From Pezicula radicicola (lineage: Eukaryota > Ascomycota > Leotiomycetes > Helotiales > Dermateaceae), in assembly GCA_003008705.1 (NCBI GenBank), contig PDUO01000013.1, forward strand, positions 144,702 to 208,701: DNA of 64,000 nucleotides, read 5' to 3'. The translations under genes and the position numbers were made by a program. How positions within the stretch are numbered: position 1 is the first letter of the stretch; every line of letters starts with the position of its first letter. This document shows positions 34,516-46,191 of this stretch, piece after piece. The notes under the pieces are model-generated. The model saw only the letters and a list, made by a program, of their open reading frames with translations. It did no database searches and had not been told where the DNA came from.

Positions 34516-35519
34516 CTTGTATACTTATATCAATAATGGCTTCAAACCTGTCGTATGATATGAGATGATATTAAATGAATACCACCTGATTTATGAGCTC
34601 ACGCTTTCACTCCGTCCAACATTGCAGTGAAATTTACTACATTCTACTTAACTATTGATGTGCAACATGTCAACATGTTACGACTATCATACGAGATCCC
34701 ACTATATGAATGTTTGATGAACGCTTGCAGGATATCGGAACAGATATGGTAATTACTATTATTGTACAGACAGCATTGTGAGAAACAGTGTGGAAGTAGG
34801 AGCGGAAGGATGAAGGATCTTTGGTTGACTTGTTGTCAGATCTCGCTTCCCAAATAGGAGATTTTCAGCGAAGCACTAGAAGAACTTCCGCGAGGGGATC
34901 TCCATTAGGTGAAGTTTCCGACGAGGTAACTCTCTCCGGCCAGCCACGAAGGGTAAGTTTCCCCGATCATCGTCATCCCCCACAAAACAATTACCCCACG
35001 GGTCTTGATCAATAGGTCCCGTCAATCTGCCGTGGATCTAAGCATTTCCAAGATACGCAGATGTGGGAATTACTGACTGATGCAGTAAGTTGACAGAAGT
35101 GGAAAGTTGATAGAATGTAGGGAAGTGAAAGAACTTGCTGACGTTCGAGCTACGTTACTTTCCCTCCGAGAGGCGTTACAGGCGTTACAGGCGCTCGTTC
35201 TAGTAACTCGAATTTCCAATCTTGTCCTGGGCCTAGATTCAAGTTTGTATTTATTTGAGCATTCACCATCAAGTCAGAGAGCATTCATTACTCAGTTCAA
35301 ATATCAGTTCACTCTTGCAAGGAAGTTTAATAAATAACCCATCGCACATTCCTTCGACCACAACAACCTTCCAACAATACTCCAACATCAGCCCTTCGAA
35401 AGTCTGCCGGATATCAATCAACTTTCATAACAGAAGTTGATAAGATCATCTTCGTTCCCCCCTTGACCACCACCACCTCAAAACTTCTCACCTTCAATTA
35501 CAACCTTCCAACCATCAAG
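34516..35519. promoter_or_regulatory. Upstream region of myo-inositol oxygenase
   Basis: About 1 kb. Near 35170-35195 is a short tandem repeat of AGGCGTTAC-like units. The 200 bases before the start codon are pyrimidine/AC-rich, as in a leader. An open frame at 34821-35015 has no recognisable content. Confidence 0.4.
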
Positions 35520-36518
35520 ATGGCCCCCTCAGCCACAGCAGTCGAGTACACCCCCGTACACTCAGACCGCGATGGCGCAGCCCTAGAAGATCTTTCGGAC
35601 AACATCGACGCAGTCAATGTTATCAAAGCAAACATGAAGAATGATCTACTCGAGAAATCCAAGTTCGACGCTGAGAAGGACAAGACCGAATTCAGACAAT
35701 ACGAAGCAGCATGTGACAGAGTCAAGAACTTCTACCGCGAACAACACGAGAAACAAACCGTAGCTTACAACCTCAAAGCTCGCAATGATATGAAGGCCAA
35801 GACTCGAGCTGAGATGACAATTTGGCAAGCAATGGAGAAGTTGAACACACTTATTGATGAATCCGACCCTGATACGTCGCTCAGCCAAATTGAGCATCTT
35901 CTTCAATCTGCCGAGGCTATGCGCAGAGATGGTCGACCAAGATGGATGCAACTCACAGGCTTGATTCATGATCTCGGTAAATTACTCTTCTTCTACGATG
36001 CACAGGGACAGTGGGACGTCGTTGGTGATACCTTCCCCGTTGGCTGCGCTTTCGACAAAGCTATTATCTACCCGGATACCTTCGTCAACAACCCAGATTA
36101 CGGCCATGAGATCTACGGTACTAAATACGGCATCTACTCACCTGGTTGTGGACTCGATAACGTTATGCTTTCTTGGGGACATGATGAGTATTTGTATCAT
36201 GTCGTCAAGGACCAATCTACTCTTCCTCCGGAAGCTTTGGCTATGATTCGTTATCACTCTTTCTACCCTTGGCACTCTGCTGGTGCTTATCACGACCTTA
36301 TGGATAAGCACGATCTGGCCATGTTGGAGGCTGTCAAAGCTTTCAATCCATACGATCTTTACAGCAAGAGTGATGAGGTTCCTAGCATCGAGGAGTTGAA
36401 GGTATGTTCTGTGTCTTATCCCTACTATCCTTCTTGACATGATCACTAATAACATAAATAGCCATACTACCTTGAACTCATCGACGAGTTCTTCCCAAAT
36501 AAGGTCATCAAATGGTAG
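35520..36518 (+). CDS. MIOX: Myo-inositol oxygenase
   Basis: Model: join(35520..36401, 36462..36518), 312 residues. Start at the ATG in AAGATGGCC. The iron-binding HD-type pattern is complete: LIHDLGK (about 152-158), SWGHDEYLYHVV, and MIRYHSFYPWHSAGAY. The end, PYYLELIDEFFPNKVIKW, is the conserved C-terminus of the family and is encoded by a 19-codon last exon. Length fits (fungal enzymes about 310). The enzyme splits myo-inositol with O2 to D-glucuronate in the cytosol, opening inositol as a carbon source. The nearby inositol-type transporter and Zn2Cys6 regulator form a plausible catabolic gene group. Confidence 0.96.
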
Positions 36519-37196
36519 ATGCTTGAAGTGGCGGAGTTGAGAAGTGGAAGTGGGAGGATACCGCCTGGGCGTTTTTTGATTTTCAAGCGACATATGCCAT
36601 GACAATGCTATCAAAAGATGATGGCAGACTGAAATGTAATTTTTCCACGATGGTTTTCTTCTTTTTTTCCCCCCAACGATGGGTCACATAGGCCATTCAC
36701 TTCTTTCTGTATGCCGAGGCAGCTTTTCTGAGTCCGACAGAGAATCAATAGTCTATGGCGAAACAAAAATAAAATCTTTGGTGCCACAAATTCTAGATGA
36801 ATCTTGAAGTGGACCTCTTTCTTCCTATTTTATATATTATGTGTATAATAATTCACCTTGTGTTGTATAGTGAAGTGAAGTCTTTTCTATATGAGTAATC
36901 ATATGATCTACCCCCTTTGACTAGTTACAAATAGGAAGGAAGTTTGTGAGAAAACTAGCGACATGCAACAAAAGTATAAGTGAGCTACATTAGGAATAAA
37001 CTCTATACTACAGTAACCTAATCGACCGCTTGTAGATTTAGCGGTATGTAATGAAAGTATAATAAGCTCTGGGCCTGTGAGTTTGTGCGAACTGGTTATT
37101 TAAATCCTGTAGAAACCAAAAAATTTCCGTAGAATTAGACACCGCCTTGTGTAGCGTGATTTACTTGTCTTTTCTATATTATTGTGCCCAATATAT
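36519..37196. other. Convergent 3' intergenic region
   Basis: Between the 3' ends of myo-inositol oxygenase and the TauD-type dioxygenase. AT-rich; nothing recognisable. Confidence 0.4.
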
Positions 37197-38535
37197 TTAC
37201 ACCTGAAACTTCAATGGTGGAGTCCCACTAGCCATGCTACATTGCCACATCAATCTCTTCGTATCACCCAGCTGACCAGTAATAGAATGCAAGACCCCTT
37301 GATTATGAAAAATCACCAAATCTCCTTCTTCCCAAGCATGAGCATATACGTATTCCGGCGCCATAGTCTTCTTCTGGAAAGAATGACAGATTCTTCTCGC
37401 CTCCGCTAGATCATCGACCTTCGTTTCCTTCTTAGTCGATGGATCTGTCGTAACTAGAGAACGGACACAAGCTCCTAGGATTTGAAGATGTGGTTGTGAT
37501 GGTCGGCCGGGATTTTTCCATACCATCTACTTTATCAGTTTACGTGTTGATACTAAAGAGGTTATTACTTACAGGGTGTGATTGTACGTATTCTTCAGTC
37601 CATGCTGGAAGCTCGTTTAGGTCTCTCTCTTGACCTACTTGTGCTATGGTAATTCCATCAGATGTTGCTTTGCAGTCTCTAATCCATTCATATGGTCTAG
37701 GTGCATAATTTATCGTCGTATTTAGAGCAAATTGTTGCTCTTCTGGTGAAAGTAATGAGAAAGCAAGTGCGCCGGAGACAACTGTATTTTTTCTTGATTA
37801 ACAGTTGCTCATTCAGATATGCACAGGGTTCATACAGGCGGTTGCACCAGCAGCAACGGGTAAAGTGTCCCCATTTTCAAAGACAATCTTTTGTTTAGGA
37901 AGATCTGGGATAACAATTCCATGGATCAAAGTGACTTTTCCAGGTAGCGTTTCATAACACGGCATATCCATATGCCATCTATAAAATCGAGTCTGTCCAT
38001 CAGCCAACTCTTCGTCGTTTAACGGAGTTGCATGAAACTCAGTATGATTCTAAGACTGATCAACAACACGATCGCAATCTCTGTCAAATATTGAGGTAAG
38101 GTATCTTACCACATGATTCAATTGCAACTTCTCAATCCCCATATATCCCTCAAACTTCCCATTCCCAATAATACTCACACTATCACAAGACGGTGTCCTC
38201 GCAGCTACAGTCCTACTCAGAATATTCTTAGGATCTGCAACTGGCTTGCGACCTCCTGAATGCATGTTTATCATTTTATCATCCCAGATTGCAGCCAGTT
38301 GAGGAAGTGTACTAGGCTCGATTCCATTTTGTCGCTTAATTACTAGGACTGAGTAATCGTAGAGGGCTTGACGGAGTAGGGATATGTCTTCTGTAGTCAG
38401 ATTTGGAAGGGATAAGATTTGGGGAGAATTTGAGTTCAAAGTGACTTCAGCGCCTATGCGTGACTTTTTGGAGAGTTCGGGGGATAGTGGGTGTATCGTG
38501 AAGGATGGCGATGAGGGTAGAGTTGTTGATGGCAT
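37197..38535 (-). CDS. TauD-type 2-oxoglutarate dioxygenase, xanthine dioxygenase (XanA)-like
   Basis: Model: complement(join(37197..37526, 37573..37781, 37836..38049, 38110..38535)), 392 residues. The iron-binding HxD is in RFYRWHMDMPCYE (about 163-175) and the distal His in VIFHNQGVLHSITGQLGD (about 357-374), with the 2-oxoglutarate-binding Arg expected in DTKRLMWQ. YVYAHAWEEGDLVIFHN and the short HATPLNDEE segment before the HxD resemble fungal XanA, which oxidises xanthine to urate without molybdenum. Specificity is inferred only. Downstream lie a broken regulator and an NCS1 nucleobase-type permease, which fits a purine-use role. Confidence 0.85.
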
Positions 38536-38940
38536 GTTTTCATGTGATTGTTGAGACGGGGTTTGGATACGGAGTCAGAGTAAGATGTTGAGATTATATG
38601 TTAAGAAGGTACTTGTTTAATATATCTTAATCAAGAGAGGGTCTTTCTTCTTGCGTGCAGGATCAAAAGTATGTGCTATTACAAGGTGCGGATGAGATGT
38701 AATCACGGCCGACTATCACGCCCCGAAAGTGGGATCTAGTCCACTGTTGGAACTACGAAGTATAATATCAGCCACTTCGCATAAGCCCGCATCTGGTCCG
38801 ATAACACATTCTCCAATCATCTTAGGTATTTTCAGACAAGATAATGAACACCGTAAGGCGAACTCAACGACCTCCGAAAGTATGCTATGGCAAGTCCCTA
38901 CTTTCTATCTAAGGTACTAGAATTTTCGAGATTCTAATAG
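38536..38940. promoter_or_regulatory. Divergent spacer between dioxygenase and broken regulator
   Basis: About 0.4 kb. Contains CGGCCGACTATC near 38707 and further CGG/CCG words that could serve Zn2Cys6 proteins; this is suggestive only. A possible first exon of the broken regulator may lie near 38870-38920. Confidence 0.3.
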
Positions 38941-41387
38941 ATACTAGCATGTGCAAGAAAGAAAGTGAGGTGCTCAAAACTATACCTTGTCAGCGGTGCA
39001 TTCGCCATTGCATAGAGGGTCAATGTACACGAGAGTCCGTGCAACTTACTGTTTCTACAATAAGGCGAGACGAAGAAGTAAATTTCTTGCAAGGCTTGGT
39101 CCATGAGATTGAGACAAATACGCAGGTCTGTATGCCGTCAATTAAAAGTAGGCTTCAGCAAAGGCTTTTATATCTAGAGTCCTGAACTGTAGCTACGATA
39201 CCGATGTCCAACGGAGATGCTACTAACGACAGTGCTTTGGACGGAATAGAGCCATTAATAGTTTCCACTACAACCGCAAATAGTAGCAGCACAGTTGAAA
39301 GACTCTGTTATGTCTCAGTCAGCCACGACACTCGAGTATTTGGCTTGGGGCAGACAATACAAACCAGCACACAATGGATTAAGAGAGGATATTGAACTAC
39401 CACTCAAGAGTTCTTCTATCAAATTTAGCGATAATAACTTATCCTCTTTACCGAGTATGGGAATGGCAAAGGCATTAGTAAATTTCCATATCGAATTTTT
39501 GCAATGGCATCACTATGCTTTGCATGCTCCAACTTTTGTCCAGGAGTGTGAGAATTTTTGGTCCTTTGGGAAGACATCGGATATGCTTTGATTGGCTTTA
39601 TACTTTTCGGTGTTGAGTGTAAGTAAAGATATATTTTTTTGCTGAATAGAACGGCTCAAATATCTCTAGTCTGCAGCATGGTGCTTCCCAAAGTCACAGG
39701 CAGAAGCCCTATTTCCAAAATGTAAGTTCCTAGAGAGCTGAAAGAGGAAGAATTCTGGATTAATTAATTTTGCTAGGTAATCTGAAGGCGTTGTCTACAT
39801 CCTGGTACTCTGCAATGGTGTCTACATTGTACAAAAATAATTACCTCGGACAGCACTCAAGTAAGCCCTTATCAAAATAGAGCATTCAACGCTCTAATCA
39901 AGATAGTCTACTCTTGTCAAGTCATAATCATTTCAACTCTTGTTGGTCACTGCCTCGGCCATAGTGACTTAAATACAGCTTTGATTAGTTCCGCAATTCG
40001 AATTGCTCAATGCATGAGTTTAGATAAACAAGGAGAAGAAGACGTTAAGAATCTTCCTTGGGAAAGAAAAGTGAAATGCGAGATTGTAAGGAGGGTATGG
40101 TGGCAACTTTGTATTCAAGACTATTTTGCAGTAGCCTTTGCTAATACATATAGTAAGTCTCGCTCAGTAATATTCTACTTCTGACAGGAAACTGATGCGA
40201 CGTCTCAGTCGTTCATCCAAGGCAATATTGTACGCCATTACCAACCAATTGTAACGACGATACTCTAGAAGAGAAGTCAATGGAATATCAAACTATATCA
40301 TCATACTGTATTTCACTGCAAAGAGTAAGGACTTTTTTTCTTATAGAAATTGAAATATGCTCCATATGACTATATCTAAGTGTATAATATTTGCATAGGG
40401 GCATAGTAACTCATTTAGATTGAGTAACTCACTTGATTTGAATATCTCATTTAAAGAGTGTTTCAAATATCACGCAGCTAATATTCGGTACAGTCACTAG
40501 TCTGATGCCCGAAGTAATCGACGGGATATATGACTACAAGAAACCAATTCCAATAGAGAAAGCCTACCAGCACATCGTAGACATGGATTTCAAAATGCGA
40601 GAGCTAGTTGCGAGTCTACGTAAACTTTTTCTTCGCAGTTCCTCTGAACCTGTTTTATATCCTTGGGTTGATTGGGCAAGAATAACATTGACAATTAGCG
40701 CTGCTAACAAGGTTCGTACAATTCTAAACCATTCCTACCAAATGCTGAAGTTTCTTTTCCTAGATTGTTATGATTCACCGTTCATTCACTATTTGAACCT
40801 TTCGATCGCCAGTCTACGCATACACTAGGATGACATGTATTTCGGCTTCAGTAACGATTTTGCGCGAGTACGCCAAAGTGACAGACATGGATGTAGCTTC
40901 AATTTGGATCGTCCCTGCTTTTACCATTGCAGCAGCTATCATTCTAATGCCTGACTTGCTACATAAACCAGCGTCTGACCCTAGTAATGCGGCACACCGA
41001 GAGCTAGTTCAGACTGCAGTACTGGGTCTTTCATTAGACTTTGAGAATATAATGGATGTGAGAGGGGCAAATATATTGGAGGCACTGCTAAAAGACGAGG
41101 TTGAACGACACCGAAATACATCCTCACCGGCGTCCAACGATGAAACCCATACAGGACAATCAACAATGGAAAACATTGATTCCTTGGCAGGATTCTACGC
41201 GCATCCTTCTGAGGGACATCTGGCTTCAAAACAAAGCTCTGCTAGATATTCACAGCCATCCACCAACTACGATGATTTGCAAGTTTGGTTCGACGAGTCC
41301 ATGCCTTGCAGTAATAATACTGATGTCGGACTACTCCCACTAGGTGATCATAGATTCGAAACGTCGTATGGGGTTGACATGTTTTGA
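38941..41387 (+). pseudogene. Zn2Cys6 transcription factor pseudogene
   Basis: Protein signatures of a fungal regulator run along the whole interval, but with breaks. The zinc cluster is split by a one-base shift near 38983: one frame has CARKKVRCSK, the next TIPCQRCIRHCIEGQCTRE. A second frame change is needed near 39299, before SATTLEYLAWGRQYKP. An in-frame TGA at 39589-39591 follows KTSDML, where LALYFSVLS continues in the same frame; TGG-to-TGA is the simple explanation. Later blocks look normal: LISSAIRIAQCMSLDK, EIVRRVWWQLCIQDYFA, MPEVIDGIYDY, WVDWARITLTISAANK, and a C-terminus to 41387. It probably once controlled the flanking dioxygenase and permease genes. Confidence 0.75.
40404..40458. 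repeat. Dispersed AACTCACTTGATTTGA motif, two tandem half-copies
   Basis: Reads AGTAACTCATTTAGATTGAG followed by TAACTCACTTGATTTGAATA. It lies inside an intron-like stretch of the broken regulator. Related copies are at about 17940, 29070, 43964, 46381, 46669 and 58189. Confidence 0.6.
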
Positions 41388-41780
41388 TAGAATTATTAGG
41401 ACAACTTTTAATTTCACATCCTTAGGGTTAGATATACTCTCAAAAGCGTGGGTATTGTTTCAATTCCCTAGCATTTTGAGTCGAAATAGACTTTTGCTCG
41501 AGTTTCGATCTTGTCCGGGGCCTTATCAATAATTATTTTGACGGTGATGCGAAGGTATGCCCACTATCGGTGATATTTCTTCTGTCCATAAGCAGACCAA
41601 AACCTTATCAAGTAGAAAGCATGCAAGAGTGGTGGTTCAGGTGCTTCGGGCAAGTCTTGGTCTTGCCCGAACTCTAAGCGAGGGAAGCGAGATAAGTTTA
41701 TCTCACCTCTTTTAAAACTTTACACACATATATATCTGCAATGGTCGTCCATTCCGACTGGCATTAGAGCCTCCATCAAA
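41388..41780. promoter_or_regulatory. Spacer before the NCS1 permease
   Basis: Short AT-rich promoter region. It has the near-repeat GTGCTTCGGGCAAGTCTTGG / TCTTGCCCGAACTC at about 41640-41675, which forms a potential stem (GGGCAAG and CTTGCCC). No gene seen. Confidence 0.4.
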
Positions 41781-43855
41781 ATGGCCGAGAATAAAACCTC
41801 TCAAAGTGACGGGCAGGATGTCTACACAGGCATGAAAACCGATATCGAAATCGGACAAACTTCGGCCTTGTCACACTCGATCGAATCCTCGGATGGAGAT
41901 GGCTTCTTCTCGCGTATGCTACGCAAGATAGAGATTGAACCTCAACCAGGAAGCTTTGCTCCAGGACGATGGAGTAATAAAGGTATATTCTTTGCAACAT
42001 CTCTGAAGGTCTGCGTTGACCATTCCCCCAGATCTTGATCCAGTACCTGAAAAGGATAGGACTTGGAGAACATACAACTGTAGGAAAACACAAGACTAAG
42101 ATGTTTGAGCTTTCCACCTAATCTGGTCATAGATGTCATGTACTGGATATCAGATGCCTTCGGCCCGGGAAATTGGAGACTAGGCAGTTCTTTAATTTCC
42201 CTCGGCCTCTCATGGAAACTGACTCTGGGTGTGATCGCCTTGGGGCATTTTCTTATCTCACTGATAATCACTGTCAATGGAGTTATTGGAACTCGCTATC
42301 ATTTCGCCTTTACCATTCAAGCTCGATCAGCATTTGGCTTCAAATTCAGCTTCGTTATGGTCGTGATCAGAATGATTGTCGCCATCTTTTGGTATGGAAT
42401 TAACACCTACACAGGTGCTGAGTGCGTCCGTAAGTGTTCTTATTACATATGAATTGTAGCTTAACTAATAGCTGCATAGGTTCAATGATCTATGCTATGG
42501 CCCCAGGCTTTCGCAATATACCCAACCACCTACCAGAATCAGCTAATATCACGACTCAGATGATGATTTGTTTCTTCATCTACTTCTGTCTTGTTATGCC
42601 CTTTCATTTTATATCACCCCAGAGAATGAGATGGTTCTTCACCTTCAAGTCAACCTTTACCCCGATTGCTGGATTTGCCATCATGGGTTGGATTTTAAAT
42701 GCCACCGGTGGAACCAATACTCCATTATTCAAAGCTGGTAGTACAGTATCCGGGAGAAAGCTGACATGGGCTTTCATAAGCGCATTAAATGCTATGTTGG
42801 CAAATTATGCCACACTTGCTGTTAACATGTAAGTTTTTTTCTTCCTGATTTCTAAAGTTTGAAGGTTGACGAGAAATAGTAACGACTTTACCCGGTATGC
42901 AAAGAAGTCTAGGATGACTTATATACAGATCTTCATCATCCCAGCTGCATTCCTACTCATGGGTTTCTGGGGAATCGTAGGTGCTTCTGGGTCTGAACTC
43001 CTATATGGCGAGATCCTCTGGGATCCGTTATTGCTCATCGATAAATGGACTTCACCTGGTGGTCGAGCTGGTGCCTTTTTCTGTGGACTCGCTTTCTGCA
43101 TGTAAGTCACTTCAAAGTTTTGATTTATGACAAAGACTGCCGATTCCTAATTGATTTCACAGCGCTCAAATTGGGGCCAACCTAAGCGCCAATGCAATTG
43201 CTGCCGCGAACGACATGAATGCCATGTTCCCACGCTACATCAATATAAGGAGAGGTCAAATCCTGACTGCTATTATTGGGTATGAAACTTGTACCCCCTC
43301 GCTAACATATATTTTATGTTCCTAACTTGCGTATTTGAAGTGCTTGGGTTCTAACCCCATGGAACATTCTCACTTCAGCAGCTGGTCTACTGAATTTCAT
43401 GTCAGGATATACAATCTGGGTACGTATGCCCAAGTACAACGTTCATGAAACTCGACTCCTAATATCTATAGCTCGCTCCTATCTCGGGAATTCTCCTGGG
43501 AGACTATTACTTTGTGCGTCGACAGACCTTAATTGTCGAGGAGTTATATAGACCAGATGGTATCTACAACTATGGGAATAGATACGGTACCAATTGGCGC
43601 GCTGTCGTAGCTTTCAACATAGCTTGGATCCCGCTTCTTCCAGGATTTTGCCAATCTGTAAGTGTCTTCAGTATTGGGCTATCTGTTATTTTTGCTGATC
43701 AAGTACAGATTAACTCGAATATTGGCCTGAGTCAAGGTGGTGTAGACTTGTATAACCTTGGATATATTTATGGCTTTTTCAGCAGTTTGGCTGTGTATTG
43801 TTTGTTGAGCTATATCTGGAAACCTTCCTCGACGTTACATCATCACAGTCAGTGA
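41781..43855 (+). CDS. NCS1-family nucleobase/allantoin/uridine permease
   Basis: Model: join(41781..41982, 42032..42079, 42133..42429, 42480..42828, 42880..43101, 43163..43279, 43341..43419, 43472..43657, 43709..43855), 548 residues, all phases consistent. After a 65-residue cytoplasmic N-terminus come NCS1 (Fur-type) signatures: DLDPVPEKDRTWRTYN, YWISDAFGPGNWRLGSS, GTRYHFAFTIQARSAFGFKF, RNIPNHLP, DFTRYAKKS, IGANLSANAIAAANDM and APISGILLGDYYFVRRQ, with about twelve membrane segments. The last intron is free of stops, so an unspliced reading is also open; splicing restores LLPGFCQSINSNIG, the family form. The family imports uracil, allantoin, uridine or related compounds with protons; the exact substrate is unknown. 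It flanks a xanthine-dioxygenase-like gene. Confidence 0.92.
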
Positions 43856-45351
43856 GCTAACAATAAATATGTAATAAATTGACAAGGTGGAAGGAAGAAT
43901 GGTGAACCTGTACTGTAACTATGTCTTCAATTAAAACTAGGATATTTGACACAGGCTTTAAATCAGTTACTTAGATTAAGTGACTTGCTCAAATCAAGGA
44001 GGGTTGAATTACCTAAATCAAGTGAATGACCAAAACACCTAAATTAGGTAAGCTACCTATTCGAGCAGAACATTCTCCTATGTGGTTGATTGCTATATTT
44101 ATAGAAAATTAAACCTGTCCTTATGTGCGCTTAGCTATAAAGCACAGAATAGTATACAGGAAGGTGCTAGGATAATCGTGTAACATGCTTCACTTACAGA
44201 GAGATCCATTCTTGTTTTGAACTTTCGTATAGAGTACAACTTTCATTTCACAGTGCTGTATGCTGTTGAACTGTCTAGCCTCCATCATTCTGTCAACATC
44301 ATGAACTGCGCCAGTAGCCTCCGAATTTAATATCTAAGCACTAAAAAGACCAGCAAGAACTCTATTCCCATTACCAAGCGTCATAGAAATATGCTCCTTC
44401 CAGTCTCGGGAATCACGACTTTCCATCCTGGGAAAAGATTGGATGATTCGAGTCTCCATGTACGACGCAGTGGTCAAGGCAAATTGCTCTATCAGGTTGC
44501 TCATGTCAATATTCGTCACTTCCCACATATTGAAGGAGATTTCAACTCACGTTCTGGACAACTTCTAGGTCCTATGTGAAACGGAAAATATCCTGCTCTG
44601 TTCATCTTGAGCTTATTTAGAGTCACCATGCAAGATTGTATGTCTTACAATTGAGATTCATACTTGCCTTTTCATGTCTTGTTAGTTCACAACAAGGCTC
44701 CTGTAGTCCTTTGAAAAGCGAACTAAAGCACCCAGTTCCTCCTCCGAGTCACAACACAAAATAGATAACATCGGCCCTCTATTCCATTCAACTTTTATTT
44801 TAAAGGGTTCTTCAGTTTTCATGAATCGATATATGATGTGTTATCCCGAAAATTACAGACATCTGGCTCTCTAGGTCTGTGCCAAAGTACAAGTACTCTC
44901 GCTTGCAAGATTTACAAAGACAATGGTCTCTGTTTCTAGAATCTCAAAGAAAGGTTTCATGTACTGTAAGTCAAGCTCTTTTTAATTGTGACACTGATAT
45001 GAGATTTCAGAAATTTGGCTGAGTACTGTTCCAAGTTCCAATACATACATTGTGAGTTCTTGTCTTTGTTGGGACTCTTCTTAGACAACCTGGAAGTGAA
45101 GCCTGTGTGAAAGAACTATCAAGATTGGAAAAAGCTATAAATATTTTGATCTTTACTGAACATCCTCTCAAGTTTCCTCATTACATTTCACCAACAATTT
45201 CATTACACTACATTTCTGGCGCTGGTTGCTTTCATTTTCGCCTATCATACCAACAAGTCACTCTTTGAAGGCTTACACAATCACTCTCTTTTTTCCTTCG
45301 CTATTATTCCTTCCCGGTTTCTCGCAACCACCTCTACAAGAGTCAACAAAT
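43856..45351. other. 1.5 kb gene-poor region with motif copies
   Basis: The left part (43964-44058) is a cluster of the dispersed motif. Short frames at 44334-44579 have no recognisable content on either strand. The right end (45100-45351) is an AT-rich promoter with a run of pyrimidines before paralog C. Confidence 0.4.
43964..44058. repeat. Cluster of the dispersed ACTTGATTTG-like motif
   Basis: Four degenerate copies in both orientations: CAGTTACTTAGATTAAGTGA, CTTGCTCAAATCAAGG, ACCTAAATCAAGTGAATGA, CACCTAAATTAGGTAAG. The units are about 20-25 bases. Confidence 0.6.
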
Positions 45352-46191
45352 ATGAGTCTCTTCCTGGACAACTATTCTTCACATATGGTCGAGTTTATGC
45401 ATGGGCGCCCAAAACCTGGAAGCCACTTCGCACAATGGCATGGTGCCAAAATCGAAGAAAATCGTAACCGGGATGGGGAGATCTTTAGTAATTTCAACCA
45501 CTACATAAATGTCATGATAATCAGAGTATTGTTGTGGGGACATGCGCTCGAAGATCTAGAAGCTGTATTGAGAAGCTTTGTTCAAAGAGAAGGTAGAAAC
45601 CTCACATCATCTCAACTGGAAGGGCGGCAACGGTACCAGTTTCTATTGCAACAATACAGTCACGTAAATCCCGAGAACGACAGTCTACTTCTCAAGTATT
45701 ACAACGCTTTTAACGAATGTTTCTTCTTCGGGTCACTAAAATCTCTTTGTAAAGTTCAATTTTTCAGTCCAGAAAGCATGCAAGGATTTTATGGTCGTTG
45801 TTGCCCCTATTCTTCAGAAGTCCCTGACAACTTTATGTGTCTCATCAGGATCTAAAATAGATCAAATGAAAACACGGACAAGAGCAATGAGGTTAGGCTT
45901 CGAGATTACCTTGGCACGTTATTACATGAGATGCTCCACGCCTTCTTTAGTATCTACACCTATAGATTCGATGCACAGTCTATACGTATGCAGCACCCGG
46001 GGCTTGGATCTTCAGGTCATGCCTGTGTCTGGCAAAATGCAGCATTGAGCCTTGAAAATGCAACTAATAATCTGTATGGTGGCCGTCTTGACTTGGGTCG
46101 TAGAAGAGGCCTGGGCACTGAATATAAACGGAGTGGTCAGTCTCCGCTTCAGGAAGGCTTGGACTACTGGCGATTGCAGTGGAGGCATTAA
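45352..46191 (+). pseudogene. SprT-like protein paralog C, intact zinc site but one premature stop
   Basis: One continuous frame of 280 codons from ATG 45352 (MSLFLDNYSSHMVEFMHGRP) to 46191, broken only by a TAA at 45853-45855 (codon 168). The SprT-like opening is YYNAFNECFFFGSL. After the stop the same frame gives YLGTLLHEMLHAFFSIYTYR, with HExxH at about codons 192-196, then HPGLGSSGHACVWQ, the HGxxW/F-type third ligand region. No GT-AG intron of reasonable length removes the stop (the nearest pair is 24 bases). CAA-to-TAA by C-to-T change would explain it. Either a very young pseudogene, a readthrough product, or a sequencing or edited base. Confidence 0.65.

Noticed and set aside
43514..43855. 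Unspliced reading through the last intron of the NCS1 permease
   Set aside because: The intron lacks stops but has GTAAGT and TACAG ends, and splicing restores the family sequence LLPGFCQSINSNIG.
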